From: Gavia stellata
Lineage: Eukaryota; Chordata; Aves; Gaviiformes; Gaviidae
Assembly (NCBI RefSeq): GCF_030936135.1
Contig: NC_082601.1
Coordinates: 43,700,590 to 43,764,589 of the forward strand
DNA length: 64,000 nucleotides
Direction: 5' to 3'
A program made the position numbers and the translations under genes. How positions within the stretch are numbered: position 1 is the first letter of the stretch; each line of letters opens with the position of its first letter. Under the pieces are notes generated by a model that was given only the letters and a program-made list of their open reading frames with translations, had not been told where the DNA came from and did not search any database. Of this stretch, positions 22,701-34,579 are shown piece by piece.

Positions 22701-25700
22701 GTCACAGCATGTTGGGCTACCTGGTCAAGCTGCTCAGCAGGAAGGAGCCACGCTGGGAGGTCCCTGCCATGGCGTTCCTTGTCGAGGTGAGCCTGATGGT
22801 GAGCGCTGCCTCGCTGCCTCCCACCACTCTGCCCTGTCGTAGCCGCAGCTGCGGGGGGAGCCCAGTCGGTGGAGCTGGGGCAGAGGGTGTGCTCCGCTTT
22901 GTGCCTTTGGCCTTGGCTGCTGGAGTGACATTTGTCCCCACCTGTGTTTCGTGCTCGCCTTGTGCCAGCTCTCGCTCTTCCATCATGGCTCCTTGAAGGC
23001 CGAGGAATCAGAGGCTGCAGAGGCCGGGGCAGCACAGCAGAACGAGCGAGAGACCTGCACCGTGTGCTCCGCAGCGCAGGGCAGGGAGCCCAGGGGCTCT
23101 CCGCAGGCGCTGCTGCCTTTAGCCTTGGCTGCCCGGGACGGTGCCCGTGCCCTGTGGGTGCTGGCTGTACCCAGCCCTGTGCGGTGCTGGGGTCCTGCTG
23201 GCCGGGCACCCCTGTCACTGCTCTGTGTGTTTCAGCTCCTGGCCTGCCCTGACATAAGCGGATGGGGTGACTGCATCCTGCAGCTTTTTCCAAGGTACCT
23301 GCGGAGTGAGTGCAGAGTGATGCGTCGCCTGGGGCTCAGAGGCCTCATCGCACTCTGCAAGAGACGCATGCCGGTGAGCAGGGGGCAGGTGGCTAAAGCC
23401 ATGCTGGCAGCGTGGGGCTGGGCAGGGCATGCTGGGGAACACAGTAGCTTGGACTGGGCTGGGCTTGGGGAGCTGTGGTAGCTCTTCCCACCTCTCCTGC
23501 CTCCCTGTTCACCTGTCCGAGTCCTTCCGGGCAGTTCTTTGGCTTCTAGCCCCCGATGCAGCAGTGTAGCCTTGAACCACTGGAGTGGTTTTGTCAGTGC
23601 AGCCTTTCATGGCTTCACAACACGGCGTTGTGTTCCACACAGGCCAAAAGAATGCGGTTCCTGCTGCGAAGTCTCATAAAGCTACTGCAGGATGCAGATG
23701 GGGAGATTATTGGGATGACGCTCTCTGTGCTCGGCAAGCTGGTCCGTGGCGTGAACATGCCAGTTGCCAGCACAATTGCTCTGGAGCTGGCTGAAAGGCT
23801 CTGTCCACTCTTTGACAACGTAAGGATTTGTGCCCCCCACCACGGGCGCTGGCTGCTGCCAGGAAACTTTGTGCCTTGTGCATTTCCCGACCCGTGCCCA
23901 GGTGGGCCTGGAGCACATGGTGCTGAGGTCTTGCCCTCTTCCTTTCCACCAGGATGCCTGCTATGTGCGACTGGTCTCCATTCGCCTCTTCCGACACGTG
24001 ATGGAGCGCGTAGCGGAAGAGGGAAAAAAGCCACTGGAGACGCATGTGCACCAGAGCTTACTCCCACTGCTCTGCCACATGCATGATGAGAACCAGCGTG
24101 TGGCAGAGGTGAGGTTTCTGACCTGCTGGTGTTCCCATGGGAGGTGGCTCAGCTGCCTCCTGGCCTGGCGCCTGGTGGACTGCAGCGCTCCAGCCTCCTC
24201 CTGGCCTTGGCTACAGAGCAGCAGCTCTGGTGGGACCTCTGTCCTGCTGCCCCAGCAGCACCAGGTGCCCGAGATGGAGGTTGCCCCACTCCTCTGCCCA
24301 GGCACCGAATCCGCCAACGACGCGTTCCCCAGCCGCGGCATCTTCCCACCAGGGGCCAGGAAAGGCCCTGAGCCTTGCCCAGGTGCAGGGGACGCAGGTC
24401 CTGTGCCCCGGCCAGCGGTGCCATCTCCCAGTCTCTGCTGCTCTGCAGGCCTCTCGGGAAACCCTGCTTCAAGCTACCAAGTTCCTGAAGAACAGAAAGC
24501 TCAGGCAGCTGCTGAAGAGGGAGCAGACATGGGCGGTCGGCAAGTGCCTGGTAAGGATGGCCCCGAAGCCCCAGACCCAGCCGGGACAAGCCCCCTGCCC
24601 TCAATGCCCACTGGCTGGGGCTGGCAGCTCTGCCCTTCCCTGTGCACTGATGCAACCCATCGCCACCAGCCTGCACCCCACACACGCTCCCTTCCCTTGG
24701 GCGTGCTGCCCTGCAACCTCTTCTCCAGGCTCCTCTCCCTCCCCGAGCGCGGTGGTTCCGACGGAGCCCCAGTCCAGCTGGGCGTTGGCAGCACGGTGGC
24801 ACCGCAGCTCCCTGGGGAGCACCCAGGCCTCTGCTCCCTCCAAACCTCGGCACCAGACGGCTGCTGACTGGGCGTCGTGGGTGTTCTGGCAGGGGAGGCC
24901 AGTCCTGGGCACCAGGGACTGCCCGGCCAAGGCAGAGAGTCTGTGCCAACCCCACCCTCTATCCCTTTGTGCTCTCTCCAGCTGAAAGAATACAGCTGCA
25001 GAGGAGACGAGTACCTGCACCAGTCCCTGCTGTACCTGCAAAGCCCACAGGAGACCGTGCGAGAGGCGGCCGTCAGGTTCATTGGTGAGCCACAATCCCC
25101 TGGGGTCTCTCCCTGCCCCACTGCAGCTTGGCCATAGCCCCGGCTGTTGCACCTGCAGCAGGAATCAGCCAGTGGCTGTGGAGCCCCGACTCCCCAACGC
25201 GGGGCCCACGGGGCTCCCTGCCGCCCTCTCCCACCCCTGCCCTTGGGCGTCACGCTTGGGGAAGAACCTGGGCTCAGGGCTGCCAAGGCGAGGAGGGCGT
25301 GTGGCTGGGCTGGCAGGGCCGCTGTGGGGAAGCTGTGCCGCTGGGTCCAGTGACGGGCTGTGTGTTCCTAGGGCTCGCTGGGCAGCACATGAGAGGGCAG
25401 CAGGAAGAACTCCAGATCATCTACGAGGGTGAGTGAGGGCAGCGGGGTGTCAGCAGGGACTGGCAGGGAAGAGGAGGGGGAAAGACCCTGGGCACGGAAG
25501 TACAATCTGCCTTAGCCGGGGAGGGCTCTGCTCCCTGTACGGACAAGGGGCGGCATGGGCAGAGCAGAGAGAGTTTTCAGGGGCACGTGGGGTATTTGTG
25601 GCCAGCACCTTCCGGCTGATCCCATTGGCCCCTGCTCCCTCCTGGCCATGGGAAGAGCTGGGTGGGGTGGCCCCGGCAGGAGGGCTTCCTGGGGTCCCCG

Positions 25701-25949
25701 CACACCCGGGCTCTGACCTTGGCTCTGTTCTGCTCTGTTGCAGCCCTTGAAGGCATGACAAACGACATCAGCCCCTCCGTCTCAAACCTGGCAGCTCAAA
25801 CCCTGTTGCTGCTACGAGCTGCAGAGAGGACTCGTTCCTCTCGATTCGGGCTGCACGTGCTGCGAGAGCAGCTCCGCAGCGTGTGGAGAAGGCGGCCTTC
25901 TCTCCGGGGCAGTGGCTGGCTGTGCTGCTGGAGCTCTGTGCAGAGCTGA
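19752..25949 (+). CDS. MROH-family gene C (Maestro HEAT-like repeat protein), complete, 15 exons
   Basis: Coding exons: 19752-19884, 20191-20270, 20384-20527, 20713-20867, 21220-21367, 21634-21821, 21911-22048, 22672-22786, 23236-23373, 23643-23819, 23953-24108, 24449-24550, 24982-25084, 25372-25428, 25744-25949. The predicted 679-residue protein is the same as that of gene B; the only coding difference I saw is a silent ACA to ACG at 23,720. Intron differences include CCACAG to CCGCAG near 20,153 and a 6-bp duplication near 23,143 in intron 8. Domain layout is as in gene B: acidic N-terminus, then HEAT repeats to the C-terminal WSSVQS. All splice sites are intact, so both copies look functional. 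Being the last complete copy, it is followed by a spacer that ends the array. Confidence 0.88.
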
Positions 25950-26088
25950 TGCCAGGAGCTCCGTGTGCAGGGGCCACCTGAGCCTGCGGGGGAGGCTGGG
26001 TGCCTCTTGGCCTCTCCCTGCCCGCGGCACAGCTCTTCTCTAAGAGCACTTTCTGTCACCCCAACACGGCAAGACAAAATCCATGTTT

Positions 26089-26094
26089 AATAAA
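26089..26094 (+). terminator. AATAAA polyadenylation signal of gene C
   Basis: Canonical AATAAA 140 bp after the stop codon of gene C, conserved in all three units. Confidence 0.75.
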
Positions 26095-26567
26095 GACAGA
26101 GACCCAGGAGCATGAAAAGGAGAGAACAGTTAATGGCTTTTTAGGCCTGTGTAACTTCATACTTTCTAAGGTCAGCTGAACCTAACACTGTGTACAGATG
26201 CAGAAACAAACCTCTGCAGGCAAAAAGGACAAGACAAGAAAAAAACCAAGCAAGGAAGTGATCCGCTTTCTAGGCTGTTCGAGAGCCTTGCTTTCTGTAG
26301 CTTGTCCCACATACTAGATGCTTTCCCAGAGCAGGACTTGGCCATCCTCTGGTGAATGGCTGTCCCTGCAAATCTGGAGCTACTTCTCTTCTGCCCATCT
26401 TTCTCCGACCAGCGGGTTTTGCTTTGGTCTCTAGCGTTCCAAGGGCATTGGGGAGGAGGAGAGAAGGGGTACTTGTGCTCAGCAACAGGTACCCAGGCAT
26501 GCCCCCCTTAATGCTTCCAACAAAGCTCACGGGCAGAGCCCAGAGCTGTGGGGATCCCTGAAAAACT

Positions 26568-27468
26568 TGTCCTTGGCCATGTCCACCAATACTCTCCCAG
26601 CCATGAACCACCTTTTGTTTCCTGCCCGTGTGCTGCTGGCTGGATTATTGAGGGGTCCAAGGTGCCTTTTTGGCTGGCACCTGTGGAGCTCCTTCAGTGC
26701 TGTGCCGCTGCGGGGCAGCTTTGCCGGCCTGGGGGAAGACCCTGAGGGGATGGGGCGGTGGGAGGCCCTGAGGGGATGAACTGGTGAAAGACGCTGAGGG
26801 GCCAGGGCGTTGGGGTGCCTTCAGGTGTGTCAGGGCAGCTGGAGACCCTGCGAGGATGGGGTGCTGGGGAGGCCCTGAGGCAACAGGGTGGCAGGAGGCC
26901 CTGAGGAGACACGGTGGCGGGAAGCCCTGAGGGGATGGGTGGCAGGAGGAGATGAGGGGCAGGGTGGTGGTGGGAGGCCCTGAGGGGATGGGGGTGGTGG
27001 TACATCTTCAGGTGCGTCAGGGCAGCAAAAGGCCCTGAGGAGCTGTGGTGGCGGGAGGCCATGAGGGGAAGAGGTGGCAGGAGGCCATCGGAAGACCCCA
27101 CGCAGCCACCTCCTTCCTTGGCACCCTGCGTCTGTGGTGCTTCCCCGAGGTGGCTCCCATCCCTGTGGCAGAAGCCCTCGAGGCCAGGCCTCAGCAGGCT
27201 GGTGAGGATGCCCCCCAACATGCCCAGGCTGGCCTGGCTGGGGGAGAAGGAGGAGAAGGGGGCCTCACGGGGGCACATCCTCTGGGTGCTGCCGACGAGG
27301 GACAGTGGGCAGAGGCAGGGCTGGCGACCAGCCTGGGGCCCCGGGCTTGCCCAGGCCACAGCGCTGTGGCCGAGACCCTGATGACACAGCGCTCTGGGCC
27401 CACAGAGCTGCCATGACCGTGTGGAGGCTGATGCTCTCCTAGCACGGGACTGCAGAGAAGGTGCTGCC
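26568..27468 (+). pseudogene. Relic of an MROH gene 5' end (spacer of unit 3)
   Basis: Third copy of the relic, with the minisatellite at about 26,725-27,090 and the exon-1-like frame intact as in unit 2. At several sites it agrees with unit 1 against unit 2 (for example GGCCATGAGGGG near 27,058 versus GGCCATTCGGGG in unit 2). Confidence 0.75.
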
Positions 27469-29437
27469 TTCTGCATGTCCTTCCTTTGTGGAAAGAAAAC
27501 AGTGGAAAACCCGGGCCCTGAAGCATCTGGGACTTTCAGGCGAGACTGACCAGCCGTGCCCGCTTTCCAGCAGCTCACGGCAGTACTGGACATACCCACA
27601 GCCCGTGGCCTGGCCACAGGTGCCAGCTGCTCCGCTGGCCTGCGAGAGCAAGAGGAAAGGAGAGGAAAAGCTTTTGCCTCCCGCGCACCCGCTCTGCAGC
27701 GCTCACGTCTCATGTGGCAAGGGGTGGATGTGGTATGGCACGCTGCGCTAGCCCATTTCTGTCCCTACGGCCTCTGCTGCACAGGCACTGGAGCTGCAGG
27801 AGCAGCAGAGAATATAGCCAGAAAATAGGCAGGGTGCCAAAATGAAATTGCTCTTGGAGGTGCCAGAGACCCTACTCTCGCCTTTAAACCTGCATCCTTT
27901 GGGGGACAGGGAACAAGCCCACGTGGGGTAAGAGTCAGGCAGTGATCCAGCCCTCACCTGCTTTGCAGGAGCTCACTCCCAGCTATGCTAGGACCTTCCA
28001 AGAGGAAACTGCGTTTCAAATGCCATAAATGTTCAAGGAAGAGTTTCTTGTTTCCAGGGAAAATGCTGACATTTTGGTCAAAATCAACATTTAAAACATG
28101 TTTGGTTTTTCAAAGGAAGCTGGTTTGGCTTTCTATCCAGAATTTGCAATTTATTTATGATCTCTTCTAGAGCCAATGTCCTACACGGTATATTTTGGCA
28201 AGCCACAGGGAAGCTCTTCAAGAGTTTTTATCCTTTGTTTCTGCAGAAGTGTTTCTCCCACCACTGGGGTTGGGGTTGGCTGTCAGAGGGGTTGGTCACT
28301 GTGGGAAGCCTGTTTCCCCTGAGTTGTTCCTATCTTCCAGTGGAGGCACGAAGCATGGTGCGTACCCATGGCGTACCCATGCCCATGGCTTAATGAAATC
28401 TCTCATAGTCTGTGAAATTTGGGCAAGGGTCTAGGAGAGCGGCACAAGAGTTTGAGACTCTCTGGTTGCTTTTTCTCCCCACGAGCTTTTGCCCTGAGGC
28501 AAAGCTCGTTCAGGCCCCAAAGCCACCATCTCCCTTGGTCTGTAGTCGAATCTCCAGGGTTAGAGGCCAGGCATATGGCTTGGCCTGCAAACCTCACCAA
28601 AGGCGCCACCTTTACTGTGAGGGGTTGTTAATTGGTTCGGTAGGACCCACGCCTCTCGGGCCATCTGTTTGGAAGTAGCCGCCTTCTCCCTGATGTTGCT
28701 CTGGAAGAGCCTTGAACCTTTCAGCGGACTCGTGAATAGGAGCTGTTCTTCAAAGGCCTTGCATGGCAAAGTGGGATGCATATGGCTTTGCTGGATCTTG
28801 ACGATCACAGCCAGAAGGGCTGTGTGAACACTGTAGCCCGGTGCTGCTTATGGGGACACTGGCTATGGGACTTGGGAGAAATAAAACTAGACGGCTCAAC
28901 GTGTGTGGGCCAGCGCATGGCATAGCAGGTCCAACATAGCAGTTGTGAATTGCTCCGGTGCAATCCAGTGTAACAAGGGCCCGCCCGTGCAAGCAGAGGC
29001 CGTAGCCAAAACACAGGGAGAGCTGAACGCCGGACGTGGTGGAGGAGAGAAAGGCAGGGGCAAGGAGAGGAGAAAGGCTCTTCCTATGCTTCCCAGAGCA
29101 ACATCAGGGAGAGGAAAAGCAGTGAGGGCGAGGGAAAGCCTAGCTATCCAGCTAACTCGCTCCAGCCACGTTCCTTTGGCTGAGCTGGAGATCGGCACTC
29201 CTGCCACAGAGCTCGGGCACTGAAGATGCAGGGCTGCGCTTCAGTAGCTGGGGCTGTGGGTGGAGGCCCCAGTGGAGGGGCTGGTCAGGGCCATCAAGGC
29301 CTATTAGTGCCCTCAGGGCCCTGACAGTGATGATGAGAGACTCCTCACCAGCAGTCTTGGGGTTAGCTGACCCCTGACTTGGGTAGCTTTATGTGAGGAG
29401 GGAGCATTGGGAGCATGAGAGGAGATGTGGACTGATC
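27469..29437. other. Spacer of unit 3 up to the edge of the array
   Basis: Homologous to 15,175-17,080 of unit 2. Near-identity holds to about 28,453 and again for about 190 bp to 28,682. After that, substitutions and indels are frequent. About 95 bp at 29,217-29,314 have no counterpart in units 1 and 2, where the flanks are joined at a GGGC word present at both ends. No gene recognised. Confidence 0.7.
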
Positions 29438-29438
29438 T

Positions 29439-29707
29439 TACAGAATCATCAAATCATAGAATCATTTAGGTTGGAAAAGACCTTTAAGATCATCAGGTCC
29501 AACTGTAAACCTCAACCTGCTAAGTCCACCACTAAACCATGTGCCTAAGCGCCTCATCCACACATCTTTTAAAAAACCTCCAGGGATGGTGACTCAACCA
29601 CCTCCCTGGGCAGCCTGTTCCAATGTCTGGCAACCCTTTCAGTGAATAAGTTTTTCTTAATATCCAGTCTAAACCTCCCCTAATGCAACTTGAGGCCATT
29701 TCCTCTT
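29439..29707 (-). mobile_element. CR1 LINE, short 5'-truncated copy
   Basis: On the minus strand this reads as the end of CR1 ORF2 ([20 protein letters not shown]-like) followed by the standard 3' end TTGGACCTGATGATCTTAAA and GGTCTTTTCCAACCTAAATG. It closes with ATTCTATGATTTGATGATTC octamer-type repeats at 29,439-29,470. It stops abruptly at 29,707, where a second CR1 begins in the same orientation. Confidence 0.9.
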
Positions 29708-30482
29708 CTCACAGAATCACACAGAATCACTAAGGTTGGAAAAGACCTGTAAGATCATCAAGTCCAACCATCAACTAACCCCACCATGCCCACTAAACCA
29801 TGTCCCACAGTGCCACGCCCACACGTTCCTTGAACACCTCCAGTGATGGTGACTCCACCACTTCCCTGGGCTGCTTATTCCAGTGTTTCACCACTCTCTC
29901 AGTAAAGACATTTTTCCTAATATCCAGCCTGAACCTCCCCTGGTGCAACTTGAGGCCGTTTCTTCTTGTCCTGTCGCTCGTCACTTGGGAGAAGAGACCA
30001 ACACCCACCTCTCTGCAACCCCCTTTCAGGTAGTTGTAGAGAGCGAGAAGGTCTCCCCTCAGCCCCCTCTTCTCCAGACTCAACAACCCCAGTTCCCCCA
30101 GCCACCCCTCATAAGACTTGTGCTCCAGACCCCTCACCAGCTTCGTTGCCCTTCTCTGGACACTCTCCAGCACCTCAATGTCCTTCTTGTAGCGAGGGGC
30201 CCAAAACTGAACACAGTACTCGAGGTGCGGCCTCACCAGCGCCGAGTACAGGGGCACGATCCCTTCCCTACTCCTGCTGGCCACACTATTTCTGATACAG
30301 GCCAGGATGCCGTTGGCCTTCTTGGCCACCTGGGCACACTGCTGGCTCATATTCAGCCGGCTGTCAATCAACACCCCCAGGTCCTTTTCTGCAGGGGAGC
30401 TTTCCAGCCACTCTTTCCCAAGCCCGAGGGTTGGGTGCCGCATGCTCTTCGCTGGGAGCAGGAGCATCCCCGCATACTCTGA
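29708..30482 (-). mobile_element. CR1 LINE, 3' part of ORF2 with open frame
   Basis: The minus strand carries an open frame of about 220 codons (stop near 29,793, open to about 30,467). It matches the C-terminal part of the CR1 reverse transcriptase [53 protein letters not shown]. The 3' end (GATGATCTTACAGGTCTTTT, then ATTCTGTG repeats) lies at 29,708-29,760. The endonuclease and most of the RT domain are missing, so the copy is 5'-truncated and immobile. The uninterrupted frame suggests a fairly young insertion. The 5' boundary is approximate. Confidence 0.92.
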
Positions 30483-32461
30483 TTGCTGCCACTCCCTGGG
30501 TGAGCACTCACCATGACATGGACACCCACCTCCACCCCTTCAATTCACAGATGCCCACAGACCCCAACAGGGAACCACGGGCAGGAGAAAAATGCTCCGT
30601 CAGCCAAGGCTGCTTTAAACAGCCACATCCCGGCCATTGCTCTGCCGCCTCCCAACCCCCAGTGCTACGGCCAAGAGGCTCCTGTGGTCTGCTGTAACCC
30701 ATGTGGTGCCTGTGGGACCGATCAGGGAAGGAAGGCTGGAGCAAAACACTTGGGGAACCCAGGTGCAGCAGCCAAGAGGGAGGTCTGCCCCGGGAGCGAG
30801 GAAGCCGTCCCTGTCCCAGGAGGCTACCGTGTAAAAATGCTGTGATGTCCAGAGACAGAGGGTGACAGAGCAGCAGAGCCGCACCTCCCACTTGGGAAGG
30901 GCATTGGGAGCTGAGAGGGGTGCCAGGATCCGGCCAGCGAGGTGCTGGGGGGCAAGAGGTGCAACATTCTGGGTTCAATTTTATAGAGGAGAGAAAGGAA
31001 AGGCACAGGGACTTTCTTCTCATCACATCAAAAAGAAACACCAGGGCTTACAAGGCCACACAGCAGACCTATGGACATGCCTGGGAGCCATTAATCTTTA
31101 CTCCTTTCCTTCCCCAAATGAAACTGTTCACCAAAAGAGGGGAAATAACCCCTGCCTCACCGTCCAGCTCTCTCAGCAACCATCCATGGCTGGTTACAGT
31201 TATCTGTATGCACTATCATAATTTGAAGGCAACCGTGGTTGCTTTGATTGGTTTTACAGGTACCCAGAAACCCTCCTCCAGTGCCAGCTGCAGGAGACAG
31301 CAGCCTTGATCCAGTGTGGATCTGGAGATCTGGCTCTGGGGCTGATCACAGACGGACCTACTGTCTCCACCTTGTGACAGGAAGGCTATGCTGGCAGCCA
31401 AGGAGCTCTATGGCCAAAAAAGGACATACTGAATAAAAACGCAGCAGGCGCCTACGGTGGCTGTGCAAAGGACACGATCACACCTGTGCTTCACGTTTCA
31501 CTTCCTCTTTAAAACTTCCTCTGCAGAAAGGAGTGAGAGCAGTCACAAAACACGTCATGCTTGTCCTTGAAGGTGGAGAGAAAACCCGTTGCAATACTCT
31601 CTGTAGATATTCTTGCATCTCATGGAACTTTTGCTCTTATTTTCACATTGATGAATGCATCTTCCAGTGTACACTGAGACAGAGAGAACTGATCCTGGAA
31701 GTCCACCTACTCTAAAAATGGAACGTAACAGCATTACTGCTAAGGATACAAATCTTCTAAGCTTCCCTGTGCGATGGGGTAGCAAGGTCTGCTCTGTTCA
31801 GTTCCTTGCTCTACAACCCAGAAAGCAGCAGACAGTGGTAGAACACCAGCAAATGTAGAATTACAGGGCAACAGATGTTTTGGCGCAGACTGCCAGATAG
31901 AAGGTGCTCTGGTCATGTGTACGCGCATCATTGAGTATGTGTGTACATATGTATGCTTGTAAATACATGCATTGTCACTGCAAAGATAAAGGAGAGTGAT
32001 GTCTCAAGATCTTGTAGACTTAAAAAACAAGAAGGAAATCCCACCCTTTCATCCAGTGCTGTCACCTTTCCAGCTTTTTATTGTGATGACAGGGATTCAA
32101 GGGAGAGGGGATGTTGTTGGAACCCCTTGACCATGGGAGCTGTCACCCTGCTCTCACCTCTCTAATCCCCATTTTCTATTTGAGCCAGAAAGGTGGGTCG
32201 TTTCTACCATCTACTTGCATATGTGAGCTTGTCCTCTGCTGCTTTTGACTCTTTCAGCAAGGCTGAAACAGCACAGCCAAAAGACCCGCTGCTCCTCTCT
32301 GGGTGCTGTCCCAGGGCTGCACAGCTCCTGGGGGGGGAGAGGCTGAACCTTATGCCCAAGCAGAGCCTCCCTTGTGGCAGGTTGTACCTGTAGCTTCCTG
32401 TGCTTTTGCTGGGCAACTCTGAGAAAGGCCTGGCTCTGCCTTCCCTGTGGCCCCTTTTATC
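30483..32461. other. Intergenic region, no feature recognised
   Basis: About 2 kb of mixed composition between the CR1 pair and an older CR1 fragment. It is not homologous to the array units. No exon series, RNA gene or clear repeat was recognised. Confidence 0.5.
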
Positions 32462-32660
32462 TAGTGGAAGACAAGTTAGATCCCTTTCACCTTCTCCAGG
32501 CTGAAAAAGCCCAGCTTTCTCCTCCTTTCCTCATACGCTGTATACTCCAGCTGCTGATGGTTTTAGCAGCCTTCCTCTGGACCCTCTCCTGTTTGTCTAC
32601 ATCCCTCCTGCAGCGAGGGGCACCGAGATTTTTTACCAGATGCAGTCTCCCAGTGCCAAG
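32462..32660 (-). mobile_element. Old CR1 LINE fragment
   Basis: The plus strand reads CCTTCTCCAGGCTGAAAAAG, then CTTCCTCTGGACCCTCTCCT and TCCTGCAGCGAGGGGCACCG. These are decayed versions of the CR1 ORF2 complement found in most bird CR1 copies. Frames are broken. Same orientation as the two CR1 copies at 29.4-30.5 kb, but more diverged. Confidence 0.7.
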
Positions 32661-34579
32661 AACCGTAATGCTGGGTACACTTGCTAATGCAGCACCTCAG
32701 GCACAGACAATGAAAAAAACCTTGTCACAGCATTCAGGTTTTATTCAAGTTCCTCTTACACTGGAGTCCAATGCTAGGGAGCCAGGAGACAGCAAAATGC
32801 AGTTTAGAAAGAAGTAGGGAGCATAGACACGTCACAAAATGCTACAAAGCTTTTAATTTTTCTTAATGAACTGAGGTATACATTAAACATAAAATGCCAC
32901 CACTGCTTTACATGTCGCACAGGCTAAATGAGAACACTTGACTTGGCAGGTAAAGGCACTGCTTTGAAATGCTGGTCTCAACACTTTGTTGCCAGAGAGG
33001 CTCAGCTGCTGCATGGAGATAAAATAAACAGCTGGTAAAAAACAGGAGAGCTGCTGCTACCACTGTCTGAGAAGTCTTCACAGCTGCCTCTGCAGTTGCA
33101 CAGGAGGAAACAATCTCATTGTCTGGGAGCATCTGTGAAATGCCCACTGCACAGTGCAGGAGGTTTATATATGCTCCTACTCAAGCCAAGAGGAAAGAAC
33201 AAGTGAAGGGTCTGCTAACGGCAAGGTAATCTGGTAAAACTGACTTTAAGGAAAAATGCCTGCTTCACCTTTTGAAATGTCTCCTAGTCTGCTTCTGAAA
33301 AAAGTTTCTCCTGCTTAACAGAATCATGTAGATCCGCAGGGCAAAAGACCTGCCTGAAGCACAGAACGGAGCAGAATACTCGCCAGCAGCCAATTCTACA
33401 CAGCAGGAGACTGCAAGAGCTAGAATTGGTACTCATACAAAACCCTTCTCAAATGGGAGCTGCGCTTTTCCTCTGGTTGGTGGTGTAGTACAGGATTCTT
33501 CCCCTGTACCACCAGTCAGCTGCCTCCATCAGAGCACAACCTCACCTGCAAGGTTTCCGACTACTAGGCTTATACACATTATCTCGAGGCCCAATGACCT
33601 TTGCTGTCTGTGATTGTCCTCAGTTTGCTCCCTTGCATAAACTGAAAGCAGGAATGCAGAAAATTAATTTGTTCAATTACTGGGATGATCCATTTAACTG
33701 ATGTAGAAACTTGAAAGGCCTTTTAGCATGCTCCCTAGCAAAGCATCACCGTCACTGAACTGAGTGACTGGGTGATCCCAAAAAGGTGCTGACTTTTGCA
33801 TCAGTCCAACTGAACAGGTCTTTGGGAGGACGATGGTGAAAAAAAAAAAGTTTCCTTTGTGAAGGTAAAACACAAGAAGAAACATAACTTTTCTTTTACC
33901 ACCCTATAAACCCCATCTTTGTGCCTCTCTCAGCACAGACCCACTGAGACTGCTATTAGAAGCAGTTGGTGTTCAGGTAGAAATACCACCTCTTCTTATT
34001 GAGCACTGTTTGCATCAGACAATTAGAATGTTCACAAATTACTATTTGAAAAGGGAAGATTTCCCCAAGGAACGGCAGAGTTTACGCACAATCTGCAGCT
34101 CACATAGTGCAGGTTACAAAACCAAGATGTGTTTTTTGCTATCAGAGAGGCAAACACTGAACAGAACAAAAAATAAAGACAGAAATGCAGTACAGACCGC
34201 AGCTATGTTACATTTATGAAAGTTAAAGCTGTTGATCTTCTTCCTCAGAACTCCAAAGAAAGCCGCGACTTACTTCATTTGTTACTCAGTTTCAGGACAA
34301 AGTTTTGCCTTTCAAGTCTCAACTGCAGTGTCTGGTATTGTCCTCTAACCCTAGCTATGCAGAGAAGTGGATCCCAGGCTGACTTAATTTCCTTCGCTCC
34401 CATCAGTGCCTGGCTAAGAAGGTGAATATTGCTTGTATTTCAAAATCCAAAAGTCAAGTAAACACAGAGAAGAGTGTAGAGAACTGAGTTGTAGTTTGGC
34501 CAAAGGGAGGTATTCCCCTGTAGTTTTTCCTTATTCTTTTGAGCTCACCAGTACTGAAGTCCTTGGATGTCTCTGTATT
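32661..34579 (-). other. Probable POFUT2 3' UTR and flank
   Basis: No coding sequence recognised. Lying directly downstream of the POFUT2 stop (minus strand), it probably holds the 3' UTR. An AATAAA on the minus strand (TTTATT at 32,740-32,745) is a candidate polyadenylation site that would give a UTR of about 1.8 kb. I cannot confirm its use. Confidence 0.4.

Larger units (their letters stand above)
12280..24573 (+). repeat. Tandem array unit 2 (12,294 bp, complete)
   Basis: This complete unit runs from intron 12 of gene B to the same point of gene C. Gene content is the same as unit 1: exons 13-15 of one gene, a spacer with an MROH relic, then exons 1-12 of the next. By eye, identity with units 1 and 3 is about 99% or better. 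Diagnostic differences include a 6-bp in-phase duplication in intron 8 of gene C (near 23,143) relative to gene B. Confidence 0.95.
24574..29437 (+). repeat. Tandem array unit 3 (truncated, right edge of array)
   Basis: It repeats unit 2 nearly base for base from 24,574 to about 28,453. A short cluster of mismatches follows at 28,454-28,490, then about 190 identical bases. From about 28,683 it diverges clearly, with indels, to 29,437. It also carries about 95 bp (roughly 29,217-29,314) that units 1 and 2 lack. Homology ends where a CR1 element begins; the 5' part of the next MROH gene is absent. Confidence 0.93.

Noticed and set aside
7464-25949. Naming the array genes as a specific MROH member (MROH2B, MROH7 or other)
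   Set aside because: Automatic avian annotation uses several of these names for the expanded group; the sequence alone does not decide orthology.
30483-31100. Frames of 90-180 codons after the CR1 pair
   Set aside because: No similarity to known proteins, no splice pattern, ordinary composition.
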